A stretch of 50,984 nucleotides of DNA, taken from positions 65,698-116,681 of the forward strand of contig JACQWY010000017.1 in the NCBI GenBank assembly GCA_016209015.1, in the 5' to 3' direction. Below, one piece after another: positions 16,362 to 25,125 of this stretch. Position 1 is the first letter of the stretch, and every line of letters starts with the position of its first letter. The stretch comes from Gammaproteobacteria bacterium. GTDB taxonomy: Bacteria > Pseudomonadota > Gammaproteobacteria > Ga0077536. The translations under genes were made by a program, and so were the position numbers. The notes beneath the pieces are model-generated. The model searched no databases. It was not told where the DNA came from and worked only from the letters and a program-made list of their open reading frames with translations.

Positions 16362-17624
16362 CTAGAGCGTGATCAGGAAGCGCATGCCGACGACGACCGC
16401 ATCGTCGGTCGCCGGATCCGTGCTCGGATCGATGATGTATTGCAGGTCCGGCTGCAGCGTGAGCCAGGACGTCGGCGCGAGCTGATAGGTGAATTCGAGC
16501 GCCGTCTCCGCGTCGCGCAGCGCGGGGTTCGCATCGAGGAACCTGCCGCTATTGCGCGCCTGCGCGATGCCGACGCCGAAGACGTCCGAGGGCCGCGCCG
16601 GGAGCAGGCCCGTGACGTTCAGACCCGCGCCGAGATAGATGCCCGTCTGATTGCGATCGCCTTCCGCCGTGCCGATCTGCACGAACGAACCGACGCTGCG
16701 ACCGCTCTCCGCGTCGCGCCACAGCTCGCGCTCCGCGAGACCGTAGAGGCCTGAGTTCTCGTTGCGCGTACGGCCGGTGTAGTCGTCGAAGCGCCGCGTG
16801 TGATACCAGCCGCCGATCGCGAGCTTGTAGTACGGCGCGTCGTCCGCGCTGTGCATGCCGGCCTCGCCGATCGCGAACAGGCCGTCGCCCGTGCCGAACA
16901 CGACCTGTGTGCCGTAGGGATGCGCGGGATCGCCGGGCACGCCGTCGTAGAGACCGGCCATGACATAGGTCGTCACGGTCGGCGCGAACGCGAGCCGCGT
17001 GCCGAAGGACGTCGCCGGAAACGTCGAGATGCCGACCTGCGACATGTCGATGCCGAGGCCGAGCGAGCTGTTCACGAAGAGCTGGCCGTACTGGGGCATG
17101 TAGAAGTCGGCGTTCAGATCGTGCAGCCCGACGAGCCACGACAGGCGGTCGTCGAGGAAATCGTGCTCGTACCAGGCCTCGAGCACCGTGAACGTACTGC
17201 CGCCCTCGATGTTGCTCGCGAACTGCATGTCGCCGGTCCGTTTATTGAGCGAATCGCCCGCGGTGCCGAGCAGGTAGACGTGGAAGCGGCCGTGCTCCCA
17301 CCAGCCGGCGCGCGCGGTATCGAGCTCGCCGATGAGGTCTAGTGTGTAGATCGGCGAGACGCCGCGATGGAGTCCGCCGCGCGCGTCGTCGAGCACGTCG
17401 AGCGTCATGGAGCCCTGAAGATCGAGGCCTGCCGCCGCGGCGCGGGCGCGCAGGCCGCCGGGATCGCCGAGCAGTCCGGTCGCGACCGCCGCCTCCCCGG
17501 CAGGCGCGGCACGTGCGGCGAGCAGCGCGGCGAGAACGACGATCACGGTGAGGCCTGTCCCGCGGAGCAAGGCGGGGCCGGGCTCGTGGAAAACGGTACG
17601 GCTGGGGCGGTCGTTGGCTGGCAT
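16362..17624 (-). CDS. oprB: OprB-type carbohydrate-selective porin
   Basis: The protein has 420 aa from ATG 17624. An upstream in-frame ATG at 17690 has no better ribosome site. After an N-terminal hydrophobic export segment (about residues 26-44) come OprB landmarks: GLDLQGSMTLDVLDDARGG, a WYEHDFLDDRLSWLVGLHDLNADF strand/turn block, SQVGISTFPATSFG, and a barrel ending in VVVGMRFLITL. OprB porins let sugars through the outer membrane by passive diffusion. No sugar uptake or regulator gene is adjacent. A strong terminator follows. Confidence 0.9.
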   Translation of the reverse strand: MPANDRPSRTVFHEPGPALLRGTGLTVIVVLAALLAARAAPAGEAAVATGLLGDPGGLRARAAAAGLDLQGSMTLDVLDDARGGLHRGVSPIYTLDLIGELDTARAGWWEHGRFHVYLLGTAGDSLNKRTGDMQFASNIEGGSTFTVLEAWYEHDFLDDRLSWLVGLHDLNADFYMPQYGQLFVNSSLGLGIDMSQVGISTFPATSFGTRLAFAPTVTTYVMAGLYDGVPGDPAHPYGTQVVFGTGDGLFAIGEAGMHSADDAPYYKLAIGGWYHTRRFDDYTGRTRNENSGLYGLAERELWRDAESGRSVGSFVQIGTAEGDRNQTGIYLGAGLNVTGLLPARPSDVFGVGIAQARNSGRFLDANPALRDAETALEFTYQLAPTSWLTLQPDLQYIIDPSTDPATDDAVVVGMRFLITL

Positions 17625-17731
17625 GTCTGGCTTTCGTTGGGGCTCGCGCGTCAGGAGCTCCGGTCGAACCACCGCGCGTTCGCTGAGCATATCGGCGGCC
17701 GGCGAAGCGGCCTTGAGACCGCGAGGCGACC

Positions 17732-18673
17732 TCAGGCGGCGATCAGCGCCGGCAGGAGCGCGAGCCGCGCCGCGACGTCACCGGGCAGCGGCGCGAGGGC
17801 GTCGATCGCCGCGAGACGCCGCTCGAGCCCCTCGCGGTTCGCGATTTGGATCGCGAGGCCGGGACGCGCGTTGAGCTCGAGCAGCAGCGGCCCGCGCTCG
17901 GGATCGAGCACGACGTCGACGCCGAGATAGCCGAGCCCGGTGAGCTCGTAGCAGCGCGCGCCGAGCTCGAGCAGCCGCGACCAATCGGGGATCGCGATGC
18001 CCGCGAGCGGTGTACCGAAATCAGGATGTGCGCCGACGCCGCGATTCAGCCATACGCCGCCGCGCGTCACGCCGGTGGCGAGATCGATGCCGACGCCGAC
18101 CGCGCCCTGGTGCAGGTTCGCCTTGCCCGCCGAGCGCCGCGTCGGCAGCCTCAGCATCGCCATCGCCGGCATGCCGCGGTAGACCAGGAGCCGGATGTCG
18201 GGCACGCCGTGATGGCTCACGCGCTCGAAGATGCGTGCGATGTGCACACGGTATTCGACCATCGCGCGATCGGGCACGCCGCCCAGGCTGTAGATGCCGC
18301 TCAGGATGTTCGAGGCGTGATACGCGATCTGCCCGGGGGCGACGGCGCGTCCGTCGGCGGTGAGGTAGTTCGATCCTTCACGACCGTCGACGACGAGCAC
18401 GCCGCTGCCGCCGCTGCCGTGCGCGGGCTTGATGACGAATTGCGGGCGTTCGGCAAGGCGTGCATGCAGCGTGCCGAGATCGTGTTCCGTTTCGAGCACC
18501 GCGTAGAGCTCGGGCACGGCGATGCCGGCGGCGAGCGCGAGGCGCTTCGTCTTCAATTTGTCGTCGACGAGCGGATAGCAGCGCCGGGGATTGTGGCCCA
18601 TGATCGCGCCGCGATTGCGCGCATTGAGCCCGAGTACCCCGCGCCGGCGCAGCGCCCGCCACAGCCCGAACAT
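17732..18673 (-). CDS. ATP-grasp, alpha-L-glutamate ligase-like protein
   Basis: This 313-aa RimK-related ATP-grasp protein has nucleotide-binding segments FVIKPAHGSGGSGVLVV and YRGMPAMAMLRLPT. The metal-site block GYLGVDVVLDPERGPLLLELNARPG is intact, so an active ligase is likely. It matches the subfamily found beside a 7TM/inactive-transglutaminase protein and a retropepsin-like protease, which are exactly the two genes upstream here. The substrate is not known; a peptide or amino-acid ligation at the cell envelope is a reasonable guess. Confidence 0.88.
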   Translation of the reverse strand: MFGLWRALRRRGVLGLNARNRGAIMGHNPRRCYPLVDDKLKTKRLALAAGIAVPELYAVLETEHDLGTLHARLAERPQFVIKPAHGSGGSGVLVVDGREGSNYLTADGRAVAPGQIAYHASNILSGIYSLGGVPDRAMVEYRVHIARIFERVSHHGVPDIRLLVYRGMPAMAMLRLPTRRSAGKANLHQGAVGVGIDLATGVTRGGVWLNRGVGAHPDFGTPLAGIAIPDWSRLLELGARCYELTGLGYLGVDVVLDPERGPLLLELNARPGLAIQIANREGLERRLAAIDALAPLPGDVAARLALLPALIAA

Positions 18674-18693
18674 TCAGCGGCGCCCCGCGCGCG

Positions 18694-20220
18694 TCACGGC
18701 GGATCCCGCGCGAGATCCCGGAAGCGCAGCAGCTCGCTCAGGCGGTAGCCGGTGTAGGCCCCGAACAGCAGACAGGCCGCGAGCGCGACGAGCAGGAGCT
18801 CCGGGAAGACGAACATCAGATAGCCGAGATGCGGCTCCGTCATCGCGAAGTAACCGCAGATCGCCACGAGGAGACTGCCCGCGCATTCCTCGACCGCCGT
18901 CGCCCCGCCGCGCTCGTCCCAGACGATCGACATGCGCTCGATCGTCATCGTCAGGATCACCATCGGGAACAGCGCGATCGAGAGCCCCGGCTCGAAACCG
19001 ATGCGCGCGCTGACGAGGCTCACGCCGAGCATGAGCCCGATGACGATGACGAGCACGGAGGCGAGGCGCGGCACGAGCAGCAGCCGCAGACGCGTGAAAC
19101 CGACGCGGATGAGCAGGCCGAGCGAGACGACGATGAGGAACAGCGCGACGCCCCAGGCGAGCCGCGTCTCGCGGAAGGCGAGCGCGACGAGCACGGGCAT
19201 GAACGTGCCGAACGTCGGAATGCCGACCACCATGCGCATCACGACGATCACGAGCGCGCCGATCGGCACCATGAGCAGCACGCGGTAGACGTTCTGCGTG
19301 CGCACCGGGAGGTCGAAGAGCGAGAGCGCGCGCAGCGCCGCGTCGAGACGCGAGGGATTGCGATGCGGCACGGCGAGCTGCGGCGTCGGGGTCTTCGTGC
19401 CGGAGAACGCGACCTGTGCACGGCGCACGCCGCTCGCCTCGATGAGCGCCGGATCGTCGTGCGTCCAGACGAGGAAATTCGACGGCCAGCCTGCCGTGCC
19501 GCGCTCCGGATCGAAGCCCGTCCAGCGCTCGCCGGTATGCACCTCGAGCCAGGGCGCGAGATCGCGATCCGCGAAATCGCCTTCGAGCGTGAGGCCCCAG
19601 ACGACGCGGCTCGCGAGTCCCGCGCTCGCGAGGATGCGGGTCGCGAAGTGCGGCCAGTCGCCGTCCGGGATCGCGCGACGCACGAGGCGGGCGTCGTCGT
19701 CGCTACCGCGTTGGATCCGGGCGATGAGCGCGCTCACGAACCCGTTCTGATCCGCAGCTCCGTGACGCGCCCCGGCGACGAGCGCGGCGACGGCGAGCGC
19801 GAGCGGCTCCGTGAACTCGGGCGTGGGCGGTACGGCCGGCGGGGCGCCGGGCTTGCGCGGCGTCTCGCTCTTCGGCAGGACTTTCAGGTGGTAGTAGAGC
19901 GCCTGCCCGCCGCTCGCGCGGCGCTGGGTCCAGATCGCCTGGCGCGGCGTCTCGGGGGCGGCCTGCACCGTGAGCCCGAAGCCGCGCGAGACGAAGGACT
20001 CGTCGAGCACGGTGAAACCCCGCGGCGACTGCGGCAGGCCGAGCGCGATGCGCGCCGCCTTGCCCGTGCCCTCGAACGCGACGCGCGCCTCGACTTCCCA
20101 GACGGTCGCGATCGCCGAGGCGGAGAGCGGCAGACCGAGGCGGGCGATCTTGAGCGCGGCGATGCCGAGGCCGGTCGACGCGCACAGGAGGGCGATCGCG
20201 AACACGAGCCTCACGCGCAT
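18694..20220 (-). CDS. Inactive transglutaminase fused to seven membrane helices
   Basis: The 508-aa protein has an N-terminal membrane anchor (about 5-27). A periplasmic region of about 280 residues contains a transglutaminase-like fold (SRVVWGLTLEGDF.. WLEVHTGERWTGFDPERG) that lacks an evident catalytic Cys. Then about seven hydrophobic helices run from residue 315 to the end (LLMVPIGALVIVVMRMV.., VLVIVIGLMLGVSLV..). This fusion is a defined family. It is 20 bp from the ATP-grasp gene and 22 bp from the protease gene, so the three form one operon. Confidence 0.88.
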   Translation of the reverse strand: MRVRLVFAIALLCASTGLGIAALKIARLGLPLSASAIATVWEVEARVAFEGTGKAARIALGLPQSPRGFTVLDESFVSRGFGLTVQAAPETPRQAIWTQRRASGGQALYYHLKVLPKSETPRKPGAPPAVPPTPEFTEPLALAVAALVAGARHGAADQNGFVSALIARIQRGSDDDARLVRRAIPDGDWPHFATRILASAGLASRVVWGLTLEGDFADRDLAPWLEVHTGERWTGFDPERGTAGWPSNFLVWTHDDPALIEASGVRRAQVAFSGTKTPTPQLAVPHRNPSRLDAALRALSLFDLPVRTQNVYRVLLMVPIGALVIVVMRMVVGIPTFGTFMPVLVALAFRETRLAWGVALFLIVVSLGLLIRVGFTRLRLLLVPRLASVLVIVIGLMLGVSLVSARIGFEPGLSIALFPMVILTMTIERMSIVWDERGGATAVEECAGSLLVAICGYFAMTEPHLGYLMFVFPELLLVALAACLLFGAYTGYRLSELLRFRDLARDPP

Positions 20221-20242
20221 CGCTCGTCCCGGGCGCTGCGCG

Positions 20243-20764
20243 TCATGGGGCCGGGCAATCCGGCTCGCTCGTCATCCTGTTGCCCGGATCGATCGTCGCG
20301 ACATGGGCGAGGAAGCGCCGGCCGAGCAGCACGGGATAGTTGAAGCGGCTGCGGTCGGTGAGCGTGAAGAGCGCGTCATGGCGCCGGCCGGCGAGACAGA
20401 ACTCGAGCCGCACCGTCGGCCGGTCCGCCGATTTCGCCGTGCCGCGGAGCTTGATTTTCGTGTGCTTCTCGAGCGGCTTCTCGACGGCGATGGTCGGACC
20501 GTCGGGAGCCGCGTGATCGCGGGCGATGCGGAAGCGGACCCAGGGCCGGCCGTCGCGTTCGAAGCGTTCGATGGCACTCGCGCTCAAGGCGCTCGTGCGC
20601 GCACCGGTGTCGAGCTTCGCCCTGACTACGAGATTCCAGGGCTCGAGGCGGATTTCCTCGACCCAGCCGAGCGTCGGCTTGCGATCGGCGGCGGCGAGCG
20701 GCAGGCAGATGGCGAATGCCAGCAGGGGCAGCGGCCGCGCGCGGCGTGCCAGATGCGATGCCAT
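20243..20764 (-). CDS. Retropepsin-like aspartic protease (RimB / Zn_protease family)
   Basis: The 173-aa protein has a signal peptide (about 1-26), so it is exported. The aspartic-protease motif LDTGARTSAL contains Asp52, and the family block RFNYPVLLGRRFL is present. These proteins were long annotated as ATP-dependent zinc proteases but have the single-domain retropepsin fold. It is the first gene of the trio with the 7TM/transglutaminase-like and ATP-grasp proteins. The conserved grouping implies one envelope pathway. Confidence 0.88.
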   Translation of the reverse strand: MASHLARRARPLPLLAFAICLPLAAADRKPTLGWVEEIRLEPWNLVVRAKLDTGARTSALSASAIERFERDGRPWVRFRIARDHAAPDGPTIAVEKPLEKHTKIKLRGTAKSADRPTVRLEFCLAGRRHDALFTLTDRSRFNYPVLLGRRFLAHVATIDPGNRMTSEPDCPAP

Positions 20765-20834
20765 GTCCGGTATGCCTCGGGGAACGGGGGAAGGGATTTC
20801 GCCGCGCCGGCGGACCGCGGCGCAGCGCGGCGCT

Positions 20835-20864
20835 AATATACGCCGATTCGCCGCTCGCGGTCAG
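20835..20864 (-). promoter_or_regulatory. Candidate promoter of the protease / 7TM / ATP-grasp operon
   Basis: On the minus strand CTGACC (20864-20859) and TATATT (20840-20835) are 18 bp apart. They match the -35 and -10 consensus at four and five positions. They lie about 70 bases before the protease start codon, in the gap shared with cysK. A TATAAC at 20892-20897 could serve cysK, but no matching -35 is seen. Confidence 0.4.
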
Positions 20865-20984
20865 CGGCGGGGGCCGGCTCGCGCATGACGATATAACGAG
20901 CCGATCTTGGCGGAGCGGACGGGCGCCCGGCATCCTGCCGCGGCTGATTCAGCCCCTGGACGGACACTAACGAGGAAGCGTGCA

Positions 20985-21938
20985 ATGAAGTATTTCGAGA
21001 ACAACGCCGCGTCGATCGGCAACACACCGCTGGTGCGGCTGAACAAGGTCGTCGATCCGGCCCGGGCGCTCGTGCTCGCGAAGATCGAGGGCCGCAACCC
21101 GGCCTACTCCGTCAAGTGCCGCATCGGCGCGGCGATGATCTGGGACGCCGAAGCGCGCGGCGTGCTGAAGCCCGGCATGGAAGTCGTCGAGCCGACGAGC
21201 GGCAACACCGGCATCGCGCTCGCCTTCGTGTGCGCGGCGCGCGGTTATCCGATCACGCTCACGATGCCCGAGACCATGAGCCTCGAGCGGCGCAAGGTGC
21301 TGAAGGCGCTCGGCGCGAATCTCGTGCTGACGGAAGGCGCGAAGGGCATGTCGGGCGCGATCGCGAAGGCCGAGGAGATCGCGAAATCCGATCCCGCGCA
21401 CTTCTACATGCCCCAGCAGTTCACGAACCCGGCGAATCCGGCGATCCACGAGCAGACGACGGGCCCCGAAATCTGGGACGCGACCGGCGGACAGATCGAC
21501 GTGCTCGTCTCGGGCGTCGGCACCGGCGGCACGATCTCCGGCATCAGCCGTTACATCAAGAAGACGCAGGGCAGGCAGATCCTCTCGATCGCGGTCGAGC
21601 CGACCGCGAGCCCGGTGATCACCCAGAAGCTTGCTGGCCAGGATCTCAAGCCCGGCCCGCACAAGATCCAGGGCATCGGTGCGGGCTTCATCCCGGGCAC
21701 GCTCGATCTCTCGCTCGTCGATCGCGTCGAACAGGTCGAGAACGACGAGGCCGTCGATTTCGCGCGCCGCCTCGCCCGCGAGGAAGGCATCCTCTCCGGC
21801 ATTTCCTGTGGCGCCGCCGCGGCCGTCGCCGCGCGCCTCGTCGCCGAGCCCGAATTCGCCGGCAAGAACGTCGTCGTCATCCTGCCCGACGCCGGCGAGC
21901 GTTACTTGACCAGCGTGCTCTTCGAAGGCATCGTCTGA
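20985..21938 (+). CDS. cysK: Cysteine synthase A (O-acetylserine sulfhydrylase)
   Basis: This 317-aa PLP enzyme makes L-cysteine from O-acetylserine and sulfide. The PLP lysine is Lys44 ([10 protein letters not shown]), the substrate loop is TSGNTG, the phosphate-binding loop is [11 protein letters not shown], and the C-terminal block is [19 protein letters not shown] lies 6 nt before ATG 20985. The subtype choice of A over B rests on length and on [10 protein letters not shown], and is likely but not certain. A monocistronic unit is suggested by the strong hairpin right after the stop. Confidence 0.93.
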   Translation: MKYFENNAASIGNTPLVRLNKVVDPARALVLAKIEGRNPAYSVKCRIGAAMIWDAEARGVLKPGMEVVEPTSGNTGIALAFVCAARGYPITLTMPETMSLERRKVLKALGANLVLTEGAKGMSGAIAKAEEIAKSDPAHFYMPQQFTNPANPAIHEQTTGPEIWDATGGQIDVLVSGVGTGGTISGISRYIKKTQGRQILSIAVEPTASPVITQKLAGQDLKPGPHKIQGIGAGFIPGTLDLSLVDRVEQVENDEAVDFARRLAREEGILSGISCGAAAAVAARLVAEPEFAGKNVVVILPDAGERYLTSVLFEGIV

Positions 21939-21945
21939 ACGGCGC

Positions 21946-21972
21946 GGGGACGCGGCGCGGCGCCGCGTCCCC
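21946..21972 (+). terminator. Strong stem-loop after cysK
   Basis: GGGGACGCGGCG (21946-21957) pairs perfectly with CGCCGCGTCCCC (21961-21972) around a 3-base loop, 7 bases after the stop codon. There is no U-run, so it may act with Rho or as a transcript-end stabiliser. Confidence 0.5.
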
Positions 21973-22072
21973 ATCGATTCCAGTCCCGTACGACTGATCG
22001 CGATCAACGCGCCATGCCGGCCGCGGGCCGAGCATGTCTTCTACTGACCCGATTCGTTTTCCGAGGTGATGC

Positions 22073-23215
22073 ATGGTGCGTTGCAGCCGCAAGGGGTGGA
22101 ATGTTGTCGTCTTCGTGATCGGTCTCGCGATGCTGCCGCCGGCCGGGGCGACGGAGACGCGCGAGATCATGCACAAGGTCTACACCGCGATTGCCTATCT
22201 GCTGCCGCTGAGCGTGCGCGGCGGTGATCAGGCTTCGGGCTGGGACAAGGAGCTCATCGACCAGAACCTGCAGGCACTCGCCGACGCTTCGGCGACGCTC
22301 GTCAAGCACGCGAAGGGCAAGGACGCGGAATTCCGCTTCCTCGCGCGCTCCTTCGACGACACCGTGAAGGACATCGACAAATCCTTCCGCGAGCAGTGGC
22401 CGGCGTTCGCCTACTACTCGCTCATGGAGCTCACCCAGCACTGCGTGGCCTGCCACTCGCGCCTGCCCTCGCAGGCGCAGACCGAATTCGGCCAGCGCCT
22501 CATGGCGCGCATGGACACCGCGCAGTTCGAACCGCTCGAGCTCGCGCAACTCTTCGTCGCGACGCGGCAGTTCGACGCCGCGATGAGCACCTACGAGAAG
22601 AAGCTCATGAATCCCCAGGAGGCCGCCATCGATCTCGATTACGGCGGCGTGCTGCTGCAATACCTCGACCTCGCGATCGCCGTCGAGGGCGATCTCGCCC
22701 GCCCGCGCGAGGTGCTGCAGCGTTTCGCGGCGCGCCCCGACTCGCCGCTCTACCTGCGCCGCAGGATCGCGCTGTGGATGGACGCGATGCAGAAGCTCGC
22801 GCCGAAATTGAAGAGCGCGCCGCAGCTCGCCGACGCGCGGGAGCTGTTCCGCACCGCGGACGGTATGACGCGCGCACCGAACGGACGCGAGCGCGCCGTC
22901 CACGATCTCGTCGCTGCGAGCATCCTGCATCGTTACATCGACGAGCATCCCGAGCGCACGGGCGCCGACATCGCCGAGGCGTATTACATGCTCGGCGTGA
23001 TCACCCTGCGCACGATGGAGCCGAAGTACTCGGTGCCGGAGATGGAGCTCCTGTTCGCGGCCGCGGTGCGCGCTGCGCCGAAGGGGCCGTTCGCGGAGGA
23101 ATCCTATGCCCTGCTCGAGGAATACGGCTACGTGCACGACGTGCACCTCGCGGCCGCGGGCGACAAGAACCTCTTCATCGACATGAAGGGCCTGCGGGCG
23201 ATGATGGCGCAGTGA
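22073..23215 (+). CDS. Periplasmic single-haem protein with helical-repeat scaffold
   Basis: The protein has 380 aa. A signal peptide (about 9-26, VVVFVIGLAMLPPAGA) precedes a helical domain containing one c-type haem site, Cys124-Val-Ala-Cys127-His128. Then about 230 residues follow without Cys that look like alpha-helical, TPR-like pairs (LELAQLFVATRQFDAAMSTYEKKL.., IAEAYYMLGVITLRTMEPKY..). It may act as an electron carrier or redox sensor docked on a partner. I do not recognise a named family. GAGG lies 7 nt before the ATG. Neighbours give no clue. Confidence 0.7.
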   Translation: MVRCSRKGWNVVVFVIGLAMLPPAGATETREIMHKVYTAIAYLLPLSVRGGDQASGWDKELIDQNLQALADASATLVKHAKGKDAEFRFLARSFDDTVKDIDKSFREQWPAFAYYSLMELTQHCVACHSRLPSQAQTEFGQRLMARMDTAQFEPLELAQLFVATRQFDAAMSTYEKKLMNPQEAAIDLDYGGVLLQYLDLAIAVEGDLARPREVLQRFAARPDSPLYLRRRIALWMDAMQKLAPKLKSAPQLADARELFRTADGMTRAPNGRERAVHDLVAASILHRYIDEHPERTGADIAEAYYMLGVITLRTMEPKYSVPEMELLFAAAVRAAPKGPFAEESYALLEEYGYVHDVHLAAAGDKNLFIDMKGLRAMMAQ

Positions 23216-23226
23216 GGTGCCACACC

Positions 23227-23335
23227 TCGTAGGTCCGATATGGACGCAGGCGTAATCGGACGTTCGTGTCGATTCGGCGCGAGCGCCGCGCTCCGCGAGC
23301 GTCCGATTACGCTGCGCCAATCAATGGACCTACGA
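23227..23335. repeat. 109-bp palindromic extragenic repeat
   Basis: Outer arms TCGTAGGTCC (23227-23236) and GGACCTACGA (23326-23335) and inner arms GCGTAATCGGACG (23250-23262) and CGTCCGATTACGC (23300-23312) are perfect complements. The element lies between the ends of two convergent genes. Related GTAATC/GATTAC palindromes are common between genes in proteobacteria. It can fold in RNA and may end both transcripts. An 11-base piece of the arm (TCCGATTACGC) recurs at 25946-25956, possibly a remnant copy. Confidence 0.8.
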
Positions 23336-23434
23336 AGACCTTCGATTGATGCTCTGGAAGCCGGGGTATGACCCGCATGGATAATTCGCAAGCGAGTTAC
23401 CCACACGCGTCAGACCCCGGCAGTCGACTCCGTC

Positions 23435-24823
23435 TCACAGATTCGGCGGGATGAGGAACATCGCGACCGAGCTCACCGCGAACAGCACCGCCGAGACGAT
23501 GAACGTGTAGCCGACGATGTCGCCGAAGCGCAGGCGCGTGACGGCGAGCAGAGGAATGGCGAAGAACGGTTGGATGAGGTGGGTCGTCGTATCGCCGTAG
23601 GCATAGGACAGCACGATGCTCACCACCGAGACGTTCAGCGTGTCGCCCGCCGGCACGAGGAACGGCGCCTCGATCATCCATTTCGCGCCGGCCGAGGGGA
23701 TGAACATCGTCATCAGCGCCGAGTAGGCGTACACCACGAACGGAAACGTCTTCGTCGTCGCGATGCTCGCGAAGAGCTCGCCGAGCCAGTGACTCAGGCC
23801 CGTGAACTGCAACAAGCCGAATATTCCCGCGTAGAACGGGAATTGCACGACAATCGCGATCGCGGAATCCGCGCCCTTGCGGCAGGCCCGCAGGAACGAG
23901 GTCGGTTTGCCGTGCAGCAGCAGCGCGAGCACGAGGAAGGTCACGTTGTAGGAATCGATCGTCCAGTTCGTGCCGAAGCCTTTCGTCACGATCGCATGCA
24001 CGAGCGGATAGGCGAGCAGCAGCGCGGCGAGCCAGGTCCAGCCCTTGAACTGCTCGATGTGCTCGGCCGGGCTCGAGGGCAGGGGATCTGGCGGCGGCGG
24101 CGAGGGCAGGATCGCCTCGAGCTGTTCGGGCGTGAGCGTGCGGACGTTCTCCTTCGGGTGCAGCAGACACACGGTGACGAGTGCGACGATCGCGATAACG
24201 GTGATGTAGACGAGATTGAACGTGCAGAACAGCGTGTCGGTGATCGGATAGAGCTTGTGCACGACGGGTGCGGCGCCGCCGACCGGCTTGATGAGCGGGT
24301 TGTCGGGTGTCGCGAGAATGAGCGGCGCGGAGCCCGAGAGACCGCCGTGCCAGACCGTGCCGAGTCCGAGATAGGCGGAGGCGATCACGACCCGGACGTC
24401 GGCGCGCGGATTGTGCTTCAGCAGGAACGGCATGAAGAGCGCGCAGGCGACGAGGCAGAGCGCCCAGTTCAGATAGCCCGTGACCATGGAGAAGATCGCG
24501 GCCATCGCGACGGCCTGCACCGGACGCTCGGGGTTCGGCACGCGCGCGAGGCGATCGATGAGGCGATAGATGGGTCGCGAGATCACGCAGGCATACGCCG
24601 CGACCATCGCGATGGTGAACTGCATGGCGAGCGCGAGCAGCTTCCACACGCCCTGACCCCAGGCCAGCACGGTCTGCTCGGGCGTCGCGCCCGCGCCGAG
24701 GATGCAGAGCACGATGGCCACCGCCGTCAGCATCAGGCAGATCACCCAGGCATCGGGCACCCAGCGCTCGGTGAAATCGGACAGTCGCGCGCCGAAACGG
24801 CGGAATGCCTCCAATGCACTCAT
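23435..24823 (-). CDS. atoE: Short-chain fatty acid transporter, AtoE family
   Basis: This 462-aa inner-membrane protein has about 11-12 hydrophobic helices. The start is ATG 24823 with GGGGAG just upstream; the frame continues to 24925 without a start signal. Family blocks include GYLNWALCLVACALF, YLGLGTVWHGGLSGSAPL, QFPFYAGIFGLLQFTGL, FIPSAGAKWMIEAPF and GDTTTHLIQPFFAIPLL. It should carry short-chain acids such as acetoacetate or butyrate. No beta-oxidation or CoA-transferase gene is adjacent, so its substrate here is open. Confidence 0.9.
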   Translation of the reverse strand: MSALEAFRRFGARLSDFTERWVPDAWVICLMLTAVAIVLCILGAGATPEQTVLAWGQGVWKLLALAMQFTIAMVAAYACVISRPIYRLIDRLARVPNPERPVQAVAMAAIFSMVTGYLNWALCLVACALFMPFLLKHNPRADVRVVIASAYLGLGTVWHGGLSGSAPLILATPDNPLIKPVGGAAPVVHKLYPITDTLFCTFNLVYITVIAIVALVTVCLLHPKENVRTLTPEQLEAILPSPPPPDPLPSSPAEHIEQFKGWTWLAALLLAYPLVHAIVTKGFGTNWTIDSYNVTFLVLALLLHGKPTSFLRACRKGADSAIAIVVQFPFYAGIFGLLQFTGLSHWLGELFASIATTKTFPFVVYAYSALMTMFIPSAGAKWMIEAPFLVPAGDTLNVSVVSIVLSYAYGDTTTHLIQPFFAIPLLAVTRLRFGDIVGYTFIVSAVLFAVSSVAMFLIPPNL

Positions 24824-25125
24824 CCACTCCCCCTGCAAGCTCGATTTGCGCGCTCTTCTCGACGCGTCGACGGACCATAGCGAAGTTCGTCCGCGCCATC
24901 CAGTGCGGCGCCGCGTGGACCGCATCGCGCCGCAGCGCGGAATGCGGACGGATTTCGCAGTCGGCCGTCCGTGGCCCGCCTATCCTCAGCGCTGTCCCGA
25001 GACTGGAGCAGGTGCACTCTCGAGGGAACGCAGGAACGGATTCCGGCGGCGCGCCTCGCGGCCTCCCCGAAATCCCGAATCGGATTGAAGGAGGGCCACA
25101 GCGGCCCGCACGCGAAGGAGAGGAT
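24824..25125. other. Divergent intergenic region, no gene seen
   Basis: It holds the 5' sides of the fatty acid transporter and the PEP-CTERM gene. I looked for a -24/-12 (sigma-54) box of the kind found before the other PEP-CTERM gene and found none with proper spacing. A TATCCT at 24981 has no good -35 partner. Confidence 0.5.

Noticed and set aside
15786..16365. Several overlapping frames of 66-173 codons on both strands near 16 kb
   Set aside because: They are translations of the dispersed elements; identical peptides appear twice at the repeat spacing.
24824..25125. Sigma-54 box before the first PEP-CTERM gene
   Set aside because: GG and GC pairs occur (for example CTGGAGCAGGTGCA), but the spacing is wrong by three bases.
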